Shown piece by piece: positions 18,416 through 28,571 of a stretch of 64,000 nt of DNA. The notes beneath the pieces are model-generated. The model was not told where the DNA came from, ran no database searches, and saw nothing but the letters and a program-made list of their open reading frames with translations. Within the stretch, counting starts at the first letter, position 1, and the number at the start of each line of letters is the position of its first letter. The stretch is from Embleya scabrispora (GTDB lineage: Bacteria > Actinomycetota > Actinomycetes > Streptomycetales > Streptomycetaceae). Location: NCBI RefSeq assembly GCF_002024165.1, contig NZ_MWQN01000006.1, positions 1 to 64,000 on the forward strand. The letters are read 5' to 3'. A program made the position numbers and the translations under genes.

Positions 18416-19852
18416 CTATTCCCAGGCTGTGAGCAGGTCTTGGGGTCCGTAGGCGTAGTCGATGCCTTGGGCGGTGACGCCGGAGCGGCTGGCGGCGATC
18501 AGCGGGGTGTCGGGGCCGGCTCCGGGGAGGCGGTCGCGGTGGACGGTGAGTGCGGTCAGGTCGCGGTGGTCGAATGGGCCCTCGAGCCATTTGATGGAGC
18601 CGACGGCGGTGACGTGTTTGGCGATGGGTGCGCGGTCGGCGGCGACGATGTCGATCTCGGGGTCGTTGGTGCGGGTCCAGTAGCCGCCGAACGCCTCGCA
18701 TCCGGGTGGGAGGCTTTCGGGGGGGAGCAAGGAGAGGGCTTCGCGCACGACGGGTTCGATGGCGCGGCCGCGCCAGCTGCTCCACGAGGTGCGCAGGCGT
18801 CGGTTGGCGCGGTCGCCGCGGCCGCGTTCGATCTCGGCGAGGTGCGGGCCCACGAAGGCCAGCCACAACCGCAGGTGGGGGTCGGTGACGCGGTAGCGGG
18901 TGTCCTTGTTCGCGGGTCTGGTCGACAGGGGCGTCTCGGCGGCGACGATCCGTTTGTGGACCAGGAGGGTGAGGGCGCGGGTGAGGCTGGCGCCGGGGAT
19001 GTCGCCGGCGGCGCGGGCGATGTTGGTGAAGGTACGCTCCCCGCTGCCGATCGCCTCCAGGACCCGGCGGGCCTGGGCCTCGGTGGGGAACTCGGCGGCC
19101 AGGCTGCGCTCCCCCGACACCACCAGGGCCGAGAGCGGGTCGGCCAGGCAGGTGGCGAGGTAGGTGGCGGTGTCCGTGCCCGGTTCCCATTCCGCGCACA
19201 GCAGCGGCAGGCCACCCGTGGCAAGGTAGGCGTCGAACGCCTCGGCCGCGGGAAGATCGAGCATGGCGGCGACCTCGCGCGGGTTCAGCTGAGGGACGAC
19301 CATCTCGGTGGCGCGCTGGTAGAACGGGCGCCCGTAGGTGCCCATCGCCTCCATCATCGCCAGGTCCGAACCGATACCGATCAGCAGCACCGGCTTGCGG
19401 GACAACTCGCGGTCGAAGAGCTTTTGCAACGTGCCCTCGAACGCCGCGTCCTTCTCGACGAGATACGGCATCTCGTCGAACACCACGATGCTCGGACCGT
19501 CGGCGGGCAGCGCCGCGGCCAGCAGGCGCAGCGCAGCGTCCCAACCGTCCGGGTGCGCTCCGGCGAACAAGGCGGCGCCGGGCAGGTCGGACGCGGCGGC
19601 CTCGGCGACGAACAGGTCGATCTCCTCGCGGGTAGTCCGGGTCGAGGCGGTGAAGAACACACTCGGCACGCCGGCGCGATCGACGAACTCCTCCACGAGG
19701 CGGGACTTGCCCACCCGACGCCGCCCGCGCATCAACAACGCCGTCCCCGGCCGGCCGCCCGGCCCGGCCTGTCGTTCCACGCGGCGCAGCATCTTGTCCA
19801 ACTGCCGCAGCTGCGGCTCACGCCCGATGAACCCCGTCATCCCGACCTTCAC
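18416..19852 (-). CDS. Archaeal-type ATPase with DUF234 C-terminal domain
   Basis: 478 residues from GTG 19852; ATG 19840, four bases after GAAGG, is an equally plausible start. Residues 43-50 read GRRRVGKS (Walker A) and 121-128 SIVVFDEM (Walker B). The N-terminus (TGFIGREPQLRQLDKML) and the FFTASTR block fit the PF01637 AAA family. The C-terminal part (YRVTDPHLRLWLAFVGPHL, PEIDIV) fits DUF234, which has a restriction-endonuclease-like core. Cellular role unknown; members often travel on mobile DNA or act with toxin-like partners. The gene is divergent from the second tniA across a palindrome. Confidence 0.85.
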   Translation of the reverse strand: MKVGMTGFIGREPQLRQLDKMLRRVERQAGPGGRPGTALLMRGRRRVGKSRLVEEFVDRAGVPSVFFTASTRTTREEIDLFVAEAAASDLPGAALFAGAHPDGWDAALRLLAAALPADGPSIVVFDEMPYLVEKDAAFEGTLQKLFDRELSRKPVLLIGIGSDLAMMEAMGTYGRPFYQRATEMVVPQLNPREVAAMLDLPAAEAFDAYLATGGLPLLCAEWEPGTDTATYLATCLADPLSALVVSGERSLAAEFPTEAQARRVLEAIGSGERTFTNIARAAGDIPGASLTRALTLLVHKRIVAAETPLSTRPANKDTRYRVTDPHLRLWLAFVGPHLAEIERGRGDRANRRLRTSWSSWRGRAIEPVVREALSLLPPESLPPGCEAFGGYWTRTNDPEIDIVAADRAPIAKHVTAVGSIKWLEGPFDHRDLTALTVHRDRLPGAGPDTPLIAASRSGVTAQGIDYAYGPQDLLTAWE

Positions 19853-19866
19853 TCACATCGATGTTT

Positions 19867-19882
19867 GTTTCATGCATGAAAC
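19867..19882. promoter_or_regulatory. Perfect 16-bp palindrome, operator-like
   Basis: GTTTCATGCATGAAAC reads the same on both strands. It lies 14 bases upstream of the DUF234 ATPase start and about 30 bases before the tniA-copy-2 region, within a locally AT-rich patch, which is rare in this window. This suits a dimeric repressor controlling the ATPase gene. No adjacent regulator gene was seen. Confidence 0.6.
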
Positions 19883-19912
19883 TTACATCAATGATAGTTA
19901 TGTGACGAGTGG

Positions 19913-21564
19913 ATGGCAACGACGATGCCCCCGGCGCAGCCGGCCGGTGACGAGGCGGCCACGTGGCGGGAAGCGCACCCGTTGCGGAGAACATCCGACC
20001 GGCGTGTCGTGACCGATCGACGGACGCGACGCCGAGCCGGTCGACGCGGGCTCTGGTCGCACGTCCGGAGGGTCGTGGCCAGCCTCGGCAACGCGGTGGG
20101 CCCGGACGGAGGCCTGGGACCGGTGGAGACGGGGCCGGTTCGCGGTGGGGTGACCGGTCCGGGTGGCGCCGAGGGCGGGCGGGGACTGACCCCGACGGTG
20201 GCGTTGCGGCCTGGTGAGCAGGTCCAGATCGACACCACGCGGCTCGATGTCCTGGCTCTGTTCGAGGACGGCACGGTGGGGCGGCCCGAACTCACGATCG
20301 CCGTCGATGTCGCCACCCGGGCGATCCTGGCGGCGGTGTTGTGTCCGGGCGGGACCCGGGCGGTGGACGCGGCGCTGTTGCTCGCGGAGATGGCGGTGCC
20401 ACACCTGGCACGGCCCACCTGGCCCGACGCGCTGTGCTTCGCCCACGCCCGACTGCTCGCACGTGATCGGCTGATGACGCCGGCGAACGCCTCGAAGGCG
20501 CTGCCGCGCGGCCGGTCGTGGTACCGGAGACCATCGTCGTGGATCGGGGAAAGGTCTTTCTGTCGAGGGCGTTCACCGCCGCGTGCGAGACGCTCGGGAT
20601 CAGCGTGCAGCCGGCTCCCCCGTTCGCGCCGACGGCGAAGGGCATCGTCGAGCGCACGTTCGGATCGATCAACACCCTGTTCTGCCAACACCTTCCCGGA
20701 TACACCGGCTCCGACGTCACCCGACGCGGCAAAGACGCCGAGCGTGAGGCGTGCTTCAGCGTCGCCCAACTCCAGGACCTGCTCGACGAATGGCTCGTGC
20801 ACTGGCACCAGCGCCCGCACGAGGGGCTGCGACATCCGGTGATGCCGAGGGTCGCGTTGACGCCGAACCAGATGTGGGCCGCCCTGGTCGCGGTGGCCGG
20901 ATACGTGCCGGTACCGCTGACCGGTGACGACTACCTCGAACTGTTGCCCGTGCGGTGGCAGGCCGCCGGCGAACGCGGGATCCGTATCGACCACCGCACC
21001 TACGACTGCGACCTGTTGGGCCCCTTTCGGGGTCAGTCCTCCGGGATCGTCGCCCGAGACGGGAAGTGGGAGGTCCACCACAACCCCCACGACGGCCGCC
21101 AGGTATGGGTTCGCCTGCCCGAGCGTGGGCTCACCGAGGTGCCATGGATCCACCGTGGCCACGCCCACCACCCGTTCGACGAACGCACCTGGCAATACGT
21201 GCGTGCCACCGTCATCCCCCACACCGACGCCGACATCCACGAGGCGAACCTCGCCGACGCCCTCGACCAGCTCATGCGCCGTGCCCGCAGCGGAGGGGCC
21301 ACCCGCGCCGAACAACGCCTCCTCGCCCGCGGCACGCCCACCCGGATTCCCCCGCCGGGACGCCCCGTGCACGAAGGGCGGGAACAGGACCTCGGCGGCA
21401 CCGTCCCGGGGACGGGCGAGGACAGCCTCGACGAACTCGACAACAGCCCCGACGAGTCACCGCTCCCGGGCCCGGACGCCGACGAGGACGAGCCCGGCTC
21501 CCCCGCACCGCCGTACACGGGGTACGGGCTCTACGACGCACACGAGGAGGCCCTGAAATGGTGA
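19913..21564 (+). pseudogene. tniA: TniA/TnsB-type transposase, copy 2, N-truncated and frameshifted
   Basis: Recognisable homology starts near 20190 with LRPGEQVQIDTTRLDVLAL (first catalytic Asp). The frame is lost around 20495-20520 and resumes with ETIVVDRGKVF (second Asp) and KGIVERTF (Glu). The C-terminal beta domain (RGIRIDHRTYDCDL) and an acidic tail then run to TGA at 21564. The N-terminal helix-turn-helix domains are missing or scrambled. The sequence is clearly paralogous to, but diverged from, copy 1, so it represents a different Tn7-like element rather than a recent duplicate. Confidence 0.8.
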
Positions 21565-22614
21565 GCCCCGGTGCGCAGTCGGGCGACGGCCCGAGTGGCG
21601 AGGGTGTGGACGCGACGGAACAGTCCCGGCCGGTCACCACCTGGCAGGGTTGGCAGGACTTCGTCGCCGCGGCACCACCCGCGCCACCCGAGCCCGATGC
21701 ACCGCCACGCAGTCGGGAGGAACGCCTGGCCTACCACTCCGCGTTCGTGACCGTCCGCACCCCGACCATCGACACCCTCGCCAAGAACATACGCACCCTG
21801 ATGATCCTCGGCCGCCACCAACACACCACCGCACGACCGTCCCTGATCGTCACCGGACCCGCCGCCGCGGGCAAGACCACCGCCCTGCTCCACGTCGGAC
21901 GCGCCTGCCACCTCGCGGAGGCCGCCCGACGCGACGGAAGTACGCAGGGCCGGGTGCCGGTGGGATACGTCCTCGTGCCGCCGGGCGCGACCGCGAAGAC
22001 CCTGGCCGGCGAATTCGCCCGCTACCTCGGCGTCCCCGTCACCACCCGGATGACACGGGCACAGATCACCGAGGCCGTCTGCCACACGTACGACCGGGCC
22101 GGCGTCCGGTTGGTCCTCATCGACGAGATCCACCGCCTCAACCCCCGCACCACCACCGGTGCGGAGACCGCGGACCTGTTGAAGGACCTGACGGAGCGCA
22201 TCGGGGCGACGTTCGTGTACGCGGGCATCGACGTGACCGCCACACCGTTGTTCGGCGGGGTACGCGGGGCGCAACTCGCCGGACGCGCCTCGCTGGTCGA
22301 GTGCGGGGCCTTCCCCGCGCGGCTCGGCACACGCGAACCGTTCAAAGAATTGATCGCCGGAGTGGAAGCCGCCCTCGACCTGCACGCACACCACGCGGGG
22401 ACACCACCGCCGCCTCGCCGCCTATCTTCATCAGCGCACCGCCGGCCGGATCGGCAGCCTCACCCGCCTCATCCGCCAAGCCGCGATCACCGCGATCGTG
22501 GACGGCACCGAACGCATCACCAAAACCAGCCTCGACCGGATCCGCATCGACCACCTCGCCGAAACACACCAACGCCCCAGCACCGCCACCGGGTCCCGCA
22601 CACCCCGGCGATAG
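21559..22614 (+). pseudogene. tniB: TniB/TnsC-type ATPase, copy 2, frameshifted
   Basis: ATG 21559 overlaps the end of tniA copy 2. Walker A is TGPAAAGKTTALL and Walker B RLVLIDEIHRL. After VEAALDLHAHHAG the frame is lost near 22400. The expected C-terminus (LAAYLHQRTAGRIGSLTRL, then IRIDHLAE) continues in another frame to TAG at 22614. Copy 1 tniB is broken in the same C-terminal region, but at a different base. Confidence 0.8.
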
Positions 22615-22843
22615 ACACACCCCGGGCCCTGCAGCCATGCAAAACCCTGTGACCTGCGCAAACACGGTCCGGGCCTTTAGACGCACAGGCTATGTGCAAC
22701 ACACCCGAGCATTCTCAACAAAAACGCGAAACCCCCAGGCCAGACCCCCACAGCCTCCACCCGGACAACCCCGAAACGTTCTCATCCGACCTGCAACACC
22801 CCAGCCCACACCACCGTCCACACACCAACCACCACCCCCGGAA
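22615..22843. repeat. C-rich spacer with candidate Tn7-like end repeat
   Basis: No gene. It carries ATTCTCAAC at 22711, then, 16 bases from its first base, CGAAACCCCCAGGCC at 22727. The same two blocks with the same offset occur at 43348/43364 downstream of a tniQ remnant. Tn7-like elements have several TnsB-binding repeats at each end, and this spacer lies just beyond tniB. Confidence 0.5.
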
Positions 22844-24058
22844 TCACAGGAGGGCCTCGATCCGGCGGACGGCGTTGCGGGCGGCTGCGATCAGTCCGGA
22901 CGAGTGGAACAGTCCGGCTCTGGCTGCGGCGGTCAGGCCGTGGCGCAACCAGCTGCCGTTCGAGTGGAATCCGTGGTCGGTACCGCGTCGGTCCGCGAGG
23001 ACGCGGAGCATGGGCCAGTTCCGCATGCGAACGGCCAGTGCGCCGAGGGCGTAGACGTGGTCCAGGACGGTGATCCACAGATCGGCTGCGGAGACGGGGG
23101 TGTTCGGGATCGTGGTGTGCAGGTTCTCGCCGAGGCTGTAGACGCCGAGCAGGGCGTCCACGCCTTCCAGGGCCCAGCGCTCGCGCTTGTATGTCATGCC
23201 GATGGCCGTCAGGGAGGCCACGCGGCCCAGGAGGGTGGGGAGTTCGTCCGGTGTCGTCCGCAACACCTCGATTGCCTGGGTGGGGACGGTGAGCACGAAT
23301 CGCCGTAGGGGGATGTCGTCGTCGGCGCGCAGATATTCCAGGATCGACGCGTCGAAGACCTCCTGGTCCAGTTGCCAGGTCAGCGCGGTGGTCGGCCGGT
23401 CGCGCACACTCGCGGCCGACTTCCCGAGGGCGGCCTGTGCGGCGAGTTCCCGGGAGAGTTCGCGTCTCCACTCCTCCTTGTGCGCGCCGATGGCGCGTCG
23501 CCAGATCCTGGCGACGTCGCCTTGGTCCCAGCGCTCGCTGGAGGTGCCGTGGCGGACGAAGACGTCCCCGGGAAGGAAGACCGTCCTGGAACGCTTGCCG
23601 TCCTGATAAGCCCCTTCGCTCTTGAACACGCAACATCCGTCCGGGCTGGGCGCGACGTAGATCAGGACGAGCCAGTTGCCGTCGATGGCGTGCCAGGCAC
23701 TTTGGATGACGACCTCGGGTATGTACATCTGCAGCTTGGGGTGGAGCTTGGCCTCGTCGAACGTGGCGGCGTGCCGCTCGGTGAGCAGACCGGTGGAAAT
23801 CCCGTGGTCGGCGCCGATGACGAGGTAGCCCCCCTCGTCCAGCGCCTGCATGGCCGCCACGTCCTTGGTGATGTCGACGAGATCGCGCTTCTCGGCGAGA
23901 TCGAGGGTGCCCTTGTAGTCGAGCGCCGGCTGCTCGACGCCCTCGGCCAACACCTCCCGAAGCTTCTCGACCGAGACCACCGGCTCCACGACAACGGCCA
24001 CGCGCGCTCCCAGAATTCGCCGGCGGGGCAAACACCGTAGCCGTCCCGCAAGCGCCAT
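22844..24058 (-). CDS. AlbA_2 / Schlafen-type nucleic-acid-binding domain protein
   Basis: 404 residues from ATG 24058, which follows GAAGGG. Residues ~25-110 match the AlbA_2 (PF04326) pattern: EQPALDYKGTLDLAEKRDLV, then DVAAMQALDEGGYLVIGADH. This domain is shared by Schlafen-like RNases and by many stand-alone defence-associated proteins. The remaining ~250 residues (VRDRPTTALTWQLDQEVFDA onward) are unrecognised and likely helical. It sits alone on the minus strand between two decayed Tn7-like modules, which suggests cargo. No lesion seen. Confidence 0.8.
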   Translation of the reverse strand: MALAGRLRCLPRRRILGARVAVVVEPVVSVEKLREVLAEGVEQPALDYKGTLDLAEKRDLVDITKDVAAMQALDEGGYLVIGADHGISTGLLTERHAATFDEAKLHPKLQMYIPEVVIQSAWHAIDGNWLVLIYVAPSPDGCCVFKSEGAYQDGKRSRTVFLPGDVFVRHGTSSERWDQGDVARIWRRAIGAHKEEWRRELSRELAAQAALGKSAASVRDRPTTALTWQLDQEVFDASILEYLRADDDIPLRRFVLTVPTQAIEVLRTTPDELPTLLGRVASLTAIGMTYKRERWALEGVDALLGVYSLGENLHTTIPNTPVSAADLWITVLDHVYALGALAVRMRNWPMLRVLADRRGTDHGFHSNGSWLRHGLTAAARAGLFHSSGLIAAARNAVRRIEALL

Positions 24059-24384
24059 GACCGACCCTTCCCGGAAGTCCTCATTCCGCCGCAACGAGCG
24101 AAGCGGGCCTGCGACGTGTGAGGCGAGGACGATCTGCACGAGCAACGACCGCCGGAGGAGGACGGGCCAAACGCACATGCGGGCTGTTCACCGACATCGG
24201 CCGTGGAAGCGATCCCGGCCCGTCGCGGGCACCGCGATCAGTCAGGCTTGCGCCACACGTTCGCGGCGCTCACCAGGTTCCCCCTATGGCCGGCACGGCC
24301 CGAATTCGCCGGTCGGGCCGCACGCAACGACCGAAGCACCCGGGATCCTGCGGAAGTCGGCGAGGGAATGCGGCCGGAGTACGC
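24059..24384. other. Spacer with possible tyrosine-recombinase scrap
   Basis: No intact gene. The plus frame near 24235-24275 encodes DQSGLRHTFAAL, which resembles box II (HxLRHTFA) of tyrosine recombinases, but it is too short to be sure. The left end should hold the AlbA_2 gene promoter. Confidence 0.3.
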
Positions 24385-24836
24385 GGGCACGGTGGACGTT
24401 GGCCGAGCGGGAGCGTGCCAAGGCCGAGGAGTTGACGGCGTCGGGCTTCGGGCGGGTGTCGCGGACGACGGTGCAGCACATGCGCGGCCGGTATCGGCGG
24501 CAGGGATTGTGGGGGCTGGTCGACCACCGCACGACGCGTGCCGCCGGCGGGGTGGGACGGACCGATGCGCGGGTCGTCGCTGCGGTCGAGGACGTGCTCC
24601 GAGGGCGCCGGGGCGTTCCAAGGGGACCGTCAAGGGCCTGATGCCGTTGGTCGCGAAGGTCCTCGAGGACCGGCACGGTGATGCGGTGGCGATGCCGTCG
24701 CAGGCCACCTTCCACCGACTCGTCCGTGAACTCGCCCGGCCCGCCGACCATCCGGGGCGTCCCGTCCAACTCCCTGTTCTGCCAACACCTTCCGGGATAC
24801 ACCGGCTCCGACGCCGGCCGGCGCGGCGAAGACGCT
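24385..24836 (+). pseudogene. tniA: TniA/TnsB transposase, copy 3, N-terminal remnant
   Basis: The plus frames encode WTLAERERAKAEELTASGFG and RTTVQHMRGRYRRQGLWGLV, the helix-turn-helix region that copy 1 also has. After a frameshift near 24610 come LMPLVAKVLEDRHGDAVAMP and SQATFHRLVREL. An internal deletion then joins this directly to the post-catalytic NSLFCQHLPGYTGSD segment. The whole DDE core is gone. An IS701 element interrupts the copy at 24837. Confidence 0.75.
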
Positions 24837-26353
24837 TACCGGTGGTTTGTTAGACCGGGATGTAGAGGCCGATAGGTCTTCCTACGCCGAGGGCGTTGAT
24901 CAGGTTCTGGAGTTCGGTGGGCGGGGGCTCGGTCGACCATGCCCGCCAGTAGCGTTGCAGCGTGGTCCAGGGCGTCAACCAGCCACGGACGGCCCGGATC
25001 GCTTGGGGCCAGGAGGCCGTTCGGGGCTGGTGGGACGTGGGAGTTCCCCCTCTCTGGGTGGTGCGGTTCCAACTCCTCGGCGTCCACGGACGGGGTGGGG
25101 GCGGGGCGAACCAGGCGTCCCAGCAGAACGAGAAGGCGCAGTTGACCAGGGTCTGGTGGCGTCGGATCGCGGTGTCGGAGCGGACTTGGAAGTCGGCCCA
25201 GCCGAGTTCGTCCTTGACCTGGTTGTAGCTCTGCTCGATCCAATGACGGATCCCGTGGATGCGCACGATCTCGGTGAGGTCGGCCGCGGAGTGCGGGCTT
25301 TCGTCCTCGCGGGGCCCGCCCGGGCGGGGCAGATTGGTGGCGAGGTACCAGGTGGCCTTGGCCGGCAGTGTCGCCGGGTCGGCGGTGGCCACCACCAGGC
25401 GTGTCGTCCCGTCCGGGCCCCACCACCCCAGCCTCGCGTCGGCGGCCCACCAGGTCTCGGTGTGGCCGTCCCGGAAGCGACGGATCACCGCGTTCCAGTC
25501 CCCGGGATCCTGCGGCCCGCCCCAGGTCGGGACGCGGGCGGCGTCGACGGGAGTATGGGCCTGGTTGCCCCGGGTCCAGATCCCGTGGCGCGGCTTCAAC
25601 GCCAGCACGAACGGCATTCCGGCGTCCGAGAGTTCGCTGCGGAAGCCGTCCTGGTCGCCGTAGGCGCAGTCTGCGGCGACCGCCCGAAAGGACGCCCCGG
25701 CCTGCTTGGCTTCGCGGGCCAGGGCGGCCCCGATCCGCAGTTTCGTGCGGAAGTCGGGGTCGTTCCTGCCCTGTGGGAGGTGGTGGGCCGGGGTGTAGGG
25801 GACGGCGTGCAGGGGGTAGTAGAGGCGCTCGTCCGCCCAACACGTGGTCACGGTGACGACGCCGCGGTCGATCTTGCCGACCGATCCCAGGTACTGCTTG
25901 CCGACGTGCGCGGTCGCCGTGCCGTCCTTGCGGTCGCCGGAGTCGTCGATCACCAACACCCCGCCCGCGTGCGGCGCGGTCGCCGGATCCGCCAGTAACA
26001 GCTCCACGCGACGGGCGTTGATCCGCTCGTGGTCCCAGGTGGACTCGGACAGGAAGAACTGCAGCCGCTGTACCGCCGGATGTTGTGCACCGACCACGGG
26101 TTCCGTACCTGCCAGGCAGGTCAGCGTCTTGTTGCGGTCCCTCGGCAGCAACAGCCCGGCCATGTACTCGCGAAACCCACGCCGTTGTGCCAACGTCGAG
26201 AACAGGTCGTCGAACCGCGCGGCGTAGGCCTCCAGCGGCCCCGGCGCAGGCGGACAGGGCACACGCTTGGTCATCGCAACCCCCGAGGCGCAGGCGACGT
26301 TCCCTCCTATCGGCATACCGCGACCCTGACCCGCTGTCAACAAACCACCGGTA
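24837..26353 (-). mobile_element. IS701-family insertion sequence, intact-looking
   Basis: Terminal inverted repeats TACCGGTGGTTTGTT (24837-24851) and its complement (26339-26353) bound a single transposase gene. Compared with tniA copy 2, removing the element restores the uninterrupted tniA reading with the same 16-base length if the two TA dinucleotides count as one. This gives a clean empty site and a probable TA duplication. Confidence 0.85.
24850..26274 (-). CDS. IS701-family DDE transposase
   Basis: 474 residues from ATG 26274, preceded by a G-rich ribosome binding site. Features include the N-terminal LEAYAARFDDLFSTLAQRRG block, VLVIDDSGDRKDG (first Asp), VAADCAYGDQDGF (second Asp) and HWIEQSYNQVKDELGWADFQ (Glu region), as in DDE_5 transposases. 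No lesion was seen, so this is one of the few transposases here that could be active. It lies inside tniA copy 3. Confidence 0.88.
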   Translation of the reverse strand: MTKRVPCPPAPGPLEAYAARFDDLFSTLAQRRGFREYMAGLLLPRDRNKTLTCLAGTEPVVGAQHPAVQRLQFFLSESTWDHERINARRVELLLADPATAPHAGGVLVIDDSGDRKDGTATAHVGKQYLGSVGKIDRGVVTVTTCWADERLYYPLHAVPYTPAHHLPQGRNDPDFRTKLRIGAALAREAKQAGASFRAVAADCAYGDQDGFRSELSDAGMPFVLALKPRHGIWTRGNQAHTPVDAARVPTWGGPQDPGDWNAVIRRFRDGHTETWWAADARLGWWGPDGTTRLVVATADPATLPAKATWYLATNLPRPGGPREDESPHSAADLTEIVRIHGIRHWIEQSYNQVKDELGWADFQVRSDTAIRRHQTLVNCAFSFCWDAWFAPPPPRPWTPRSWNRTTQRGGTPTSHQPRTASWPQAIRAVRGWLTPWTTLQRYWRAWSTEPPPTELQNLINALGVGRPIGLYIPV

Positions 26354-26786
26354 GCGTGAGGCGTGCTTCAGCGTTGCCCGGTTGCGGGACCTGCTCGACG
26401 AATGGCTCGTGCACCGGCACCACCGCCCCCACGATGGGCTGCGACATCCGGTTATGCCGAGGGTCGCGTCGACGCCGAACCGGATGTGGGCCGCCCTGGT
26501 CGCGACCTGCGGGTACGTACCGGTACCACTGAGCCGCGGCGACTACCTCGAACTGCTGCCGGTGCGATGGCAGGCAGTACTCGTCGAGTGCGGCGCGTTC
26601 CCCGCACGGCTCGGCACACGCGAACCATTCAAAGAGTTGATCGCCGGCGTGGAAACCGCCCTCGACCCGAAACACACACCGCGCCGGGGCGCTCCCCCGT
26701 CTCGCCGCCTATCTCCACCACCGCACCGCCGGACGGATCGGCAGCCTCACCCGCCTCATCCGCCAAGCCGCCATCACCGCGATCGA
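26354..26786 (+). pseudogene. TniA copy 3 C-terminal remnant fused by deletion to TniB remnant
   Basis: The first half (RDLLDEWLVHRHHRPHDGLR, YLELLPVRWQA) is tniA downstream of the catalytic core. At about 26577 it passes in frame into tniB sequence (VLVECGAFPARLGTREPFKE, then GVETALD). In copy 2 these two stretches are about 1.3 kb apart, so a single deletion removed the tniA C-terminus and the tniB P-loop. The tail RTAGRIGSLTRLIRQAAITA follows in another frame until an IS3 end at 26787. Confidence 0.8.
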
Positions 26787-27133
26787 TGAACCGCCCCGGG
26801 TCTGATGGAGATCCCAGATGGTTGCTGTGACCTGGGGTTTTGCGGTTTCCTGGTAGTAGTTGGCTTCGTATTCGACAGGTGGCAAGTGGCCCGTCTTACC
26901 GTGGAGTCGGCGGTGGTTGTACCAGTCGACCCGTTCGGCGGTGCCGAGTTCGGCGTGGGAGAGGGTCTTCCATGGTCGTCGGGGTTCGATGAGTTCGGTC
27001 TTGAACGGGGCAATGACGGGCTCCATCAGGGCGTTGTAGAGGCGTCGCCGACCGAGCCGATGGAGGCGGTGATGCCCGCCGCGTCGAGGTGTTCGGCCAG
27101 GCGAAACGATGTGTATTGCTTGAGTTCAAGGGG
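26787..27133 (-). mobile_element. IS3-family fragment (orfB 3' end)
   Basis: The right end TGAACCGCCCCGGGT at 26787 is a typical actinomycete IS3-family terminus. The minus frame holds the end of the orfB integrase: WKTLSHAELGTAERVDWYNH and RRLHGKTGHLPPVEYEANYY. A one-base slip upstream (around 27030) separates it from LAEHLDAAGITASIGSVGD. The 5' part is missing beyond 27133, where IS30 sequence begins. Non-functional. Confidence 0.8.
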
Positions 27134-28571
27134 TCGTTGCAACACCGCTTCCTTGCAGGGAGCGTAGATGATCGTTGAGGGCCTCGGCGGGAGTTCGCCA
27201 GTTGAGTGTCTTGCGGGGCCGGTTGTTGAGTGCGGCGGCGACAGTCTCGAGTTCGTCGGCGTTCCAGCGGGACAGGTCGGTGCCCTTGGGGAAGTACTGG
27301 CGTAGCAGGCCGTTGGTGTTCTCGTTGGTGCCGCGTTGCCATGGGCTGTGCGGGTCGGCGAAGTAGACCCGCATTCCGGTGTCGATGCGGAGTCGGACGT
27401 GCTGGGCCAATTCCTTGCCGCGGTCCCAGGTCAGCGAGCGACGCAGTTGTTCGGGGAGCGTGGTGATCGTGGCGGCGATCGCGTCCTTGACGGCCTCGGC
27501 GCCGCGGCCGGCCAGGGCGGGGCCGTTCTTCGCCCGGGATTCGAGGCCGTAGCCGTCCATGCGCGGCAGGTGGAGCAGCATGGTGAACCGGGTCGTGCGT
27601 TCCACGAGCGTGCCGATCGCGGACCGGTCGGTGCCGATGATCAGGTCGCCCTCCCAGTGACCCCGGGACCACCCGGTCGGCGACTTCGGCGGGCCGCTCG
27701 CCGATCATCACGTCGGGGGTGACGTGTCCTGCCGGGCGTCGTCGTGAGCGGGCACGGGGAACACGCAGCGCCCGTCCGGTGCGCAGGCAACCGACCAACT
27801 CGCGCCGGAGGGCTTCGCGCCCCTGGACGTAGAGGGCCTGGTAGATCGCTTCGTGCGATATCCGCATGGAGTCGTCGTCGGGGAAGTCGGTTGCCAGGCG
27901 GCGGGCGATCTGTTCCGGGCTCCATGCCGTCGCCCACCTGCGGTCCTGCCGGCGCGGTTTGTTGCGGCCCTTCCACTGCACGGTCTCCGGCCCGGGTACC
28001 GGTGTTCCGTCGGGTCGGCGGAGCCGGCCCGAAAGGCGGTCCCGCACGTATGCGCGGAGTCGTTCGTTCGCGACGAGTTTGGCGGTCTTGGGGCGCCGCG
28101 CCACAAGTTCCGCCTTCCACTGCGCAACCGACGCCCGGTAATGCAGTTTTCCGCCGCGGGTGGCGGCGTTGCGGCGGGCTCCCGCGAGACGGTCGAGGGC
28201 GCGCGCCCCAGTCGACGGGCGATCTCCCGAACCCCGAAACCCTGGACCGTCAACAGCGCGATCTCCTCCCGCTCCTCGAACGACAGGTAGCGGCCCGACA
28301 GCGGGGTGGTCATGAACGTCGGCATCCCGCCACGTTCCCGGAACCATCGAGTGCCGGCCGCCTGCGACGCGCCGACCGCGACCGCGGCGTCCTCGCTGGT
28401 CAGCCCCCTGGCGACCTCACGCCAGAACAACCGCTCGACGTCACGACGAAGCGAGGGCTTCCCCGGCGACTTCATCGGCGCCCTGCCCGTCAACTCCCGC
28501 ATCCATCCGGCCGGCCTGCCCATCGACACCTCCACTATCGAGGCGTTGCGACGACCAGTTGAATCCACCAA
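27126..28571 (-). pseudogene. IS30-family transposase, two frameshifts
   Basis: Reading leftwards, the first frame has the helix-turn-helix LSFEEREEIALLTVQGFGVR and REIARRLGRAPSTVSRE. The second frame, from about 28190, has WSPEQIARRLATDFPDDDSM and SHEAIYQALYVQGREAL. The third frame, from about 27660, has GHWEGDLIIGTD (catalytic Asp), LTWDRGKELAQH and FADPHSPWQRGTNENTNGLL, ending at 27126. All IS30 elements are present in order, but in three frames. It sits between two IS3 fragments of opposite orientation. Confidence 0.85.

Noticed and set aside
17822..19879. 685-codon plus-strand frame
   Set aside because: Antisense to the DUF234 ATPase; Gly/Gln/Ala-rich low-complexity shadow.
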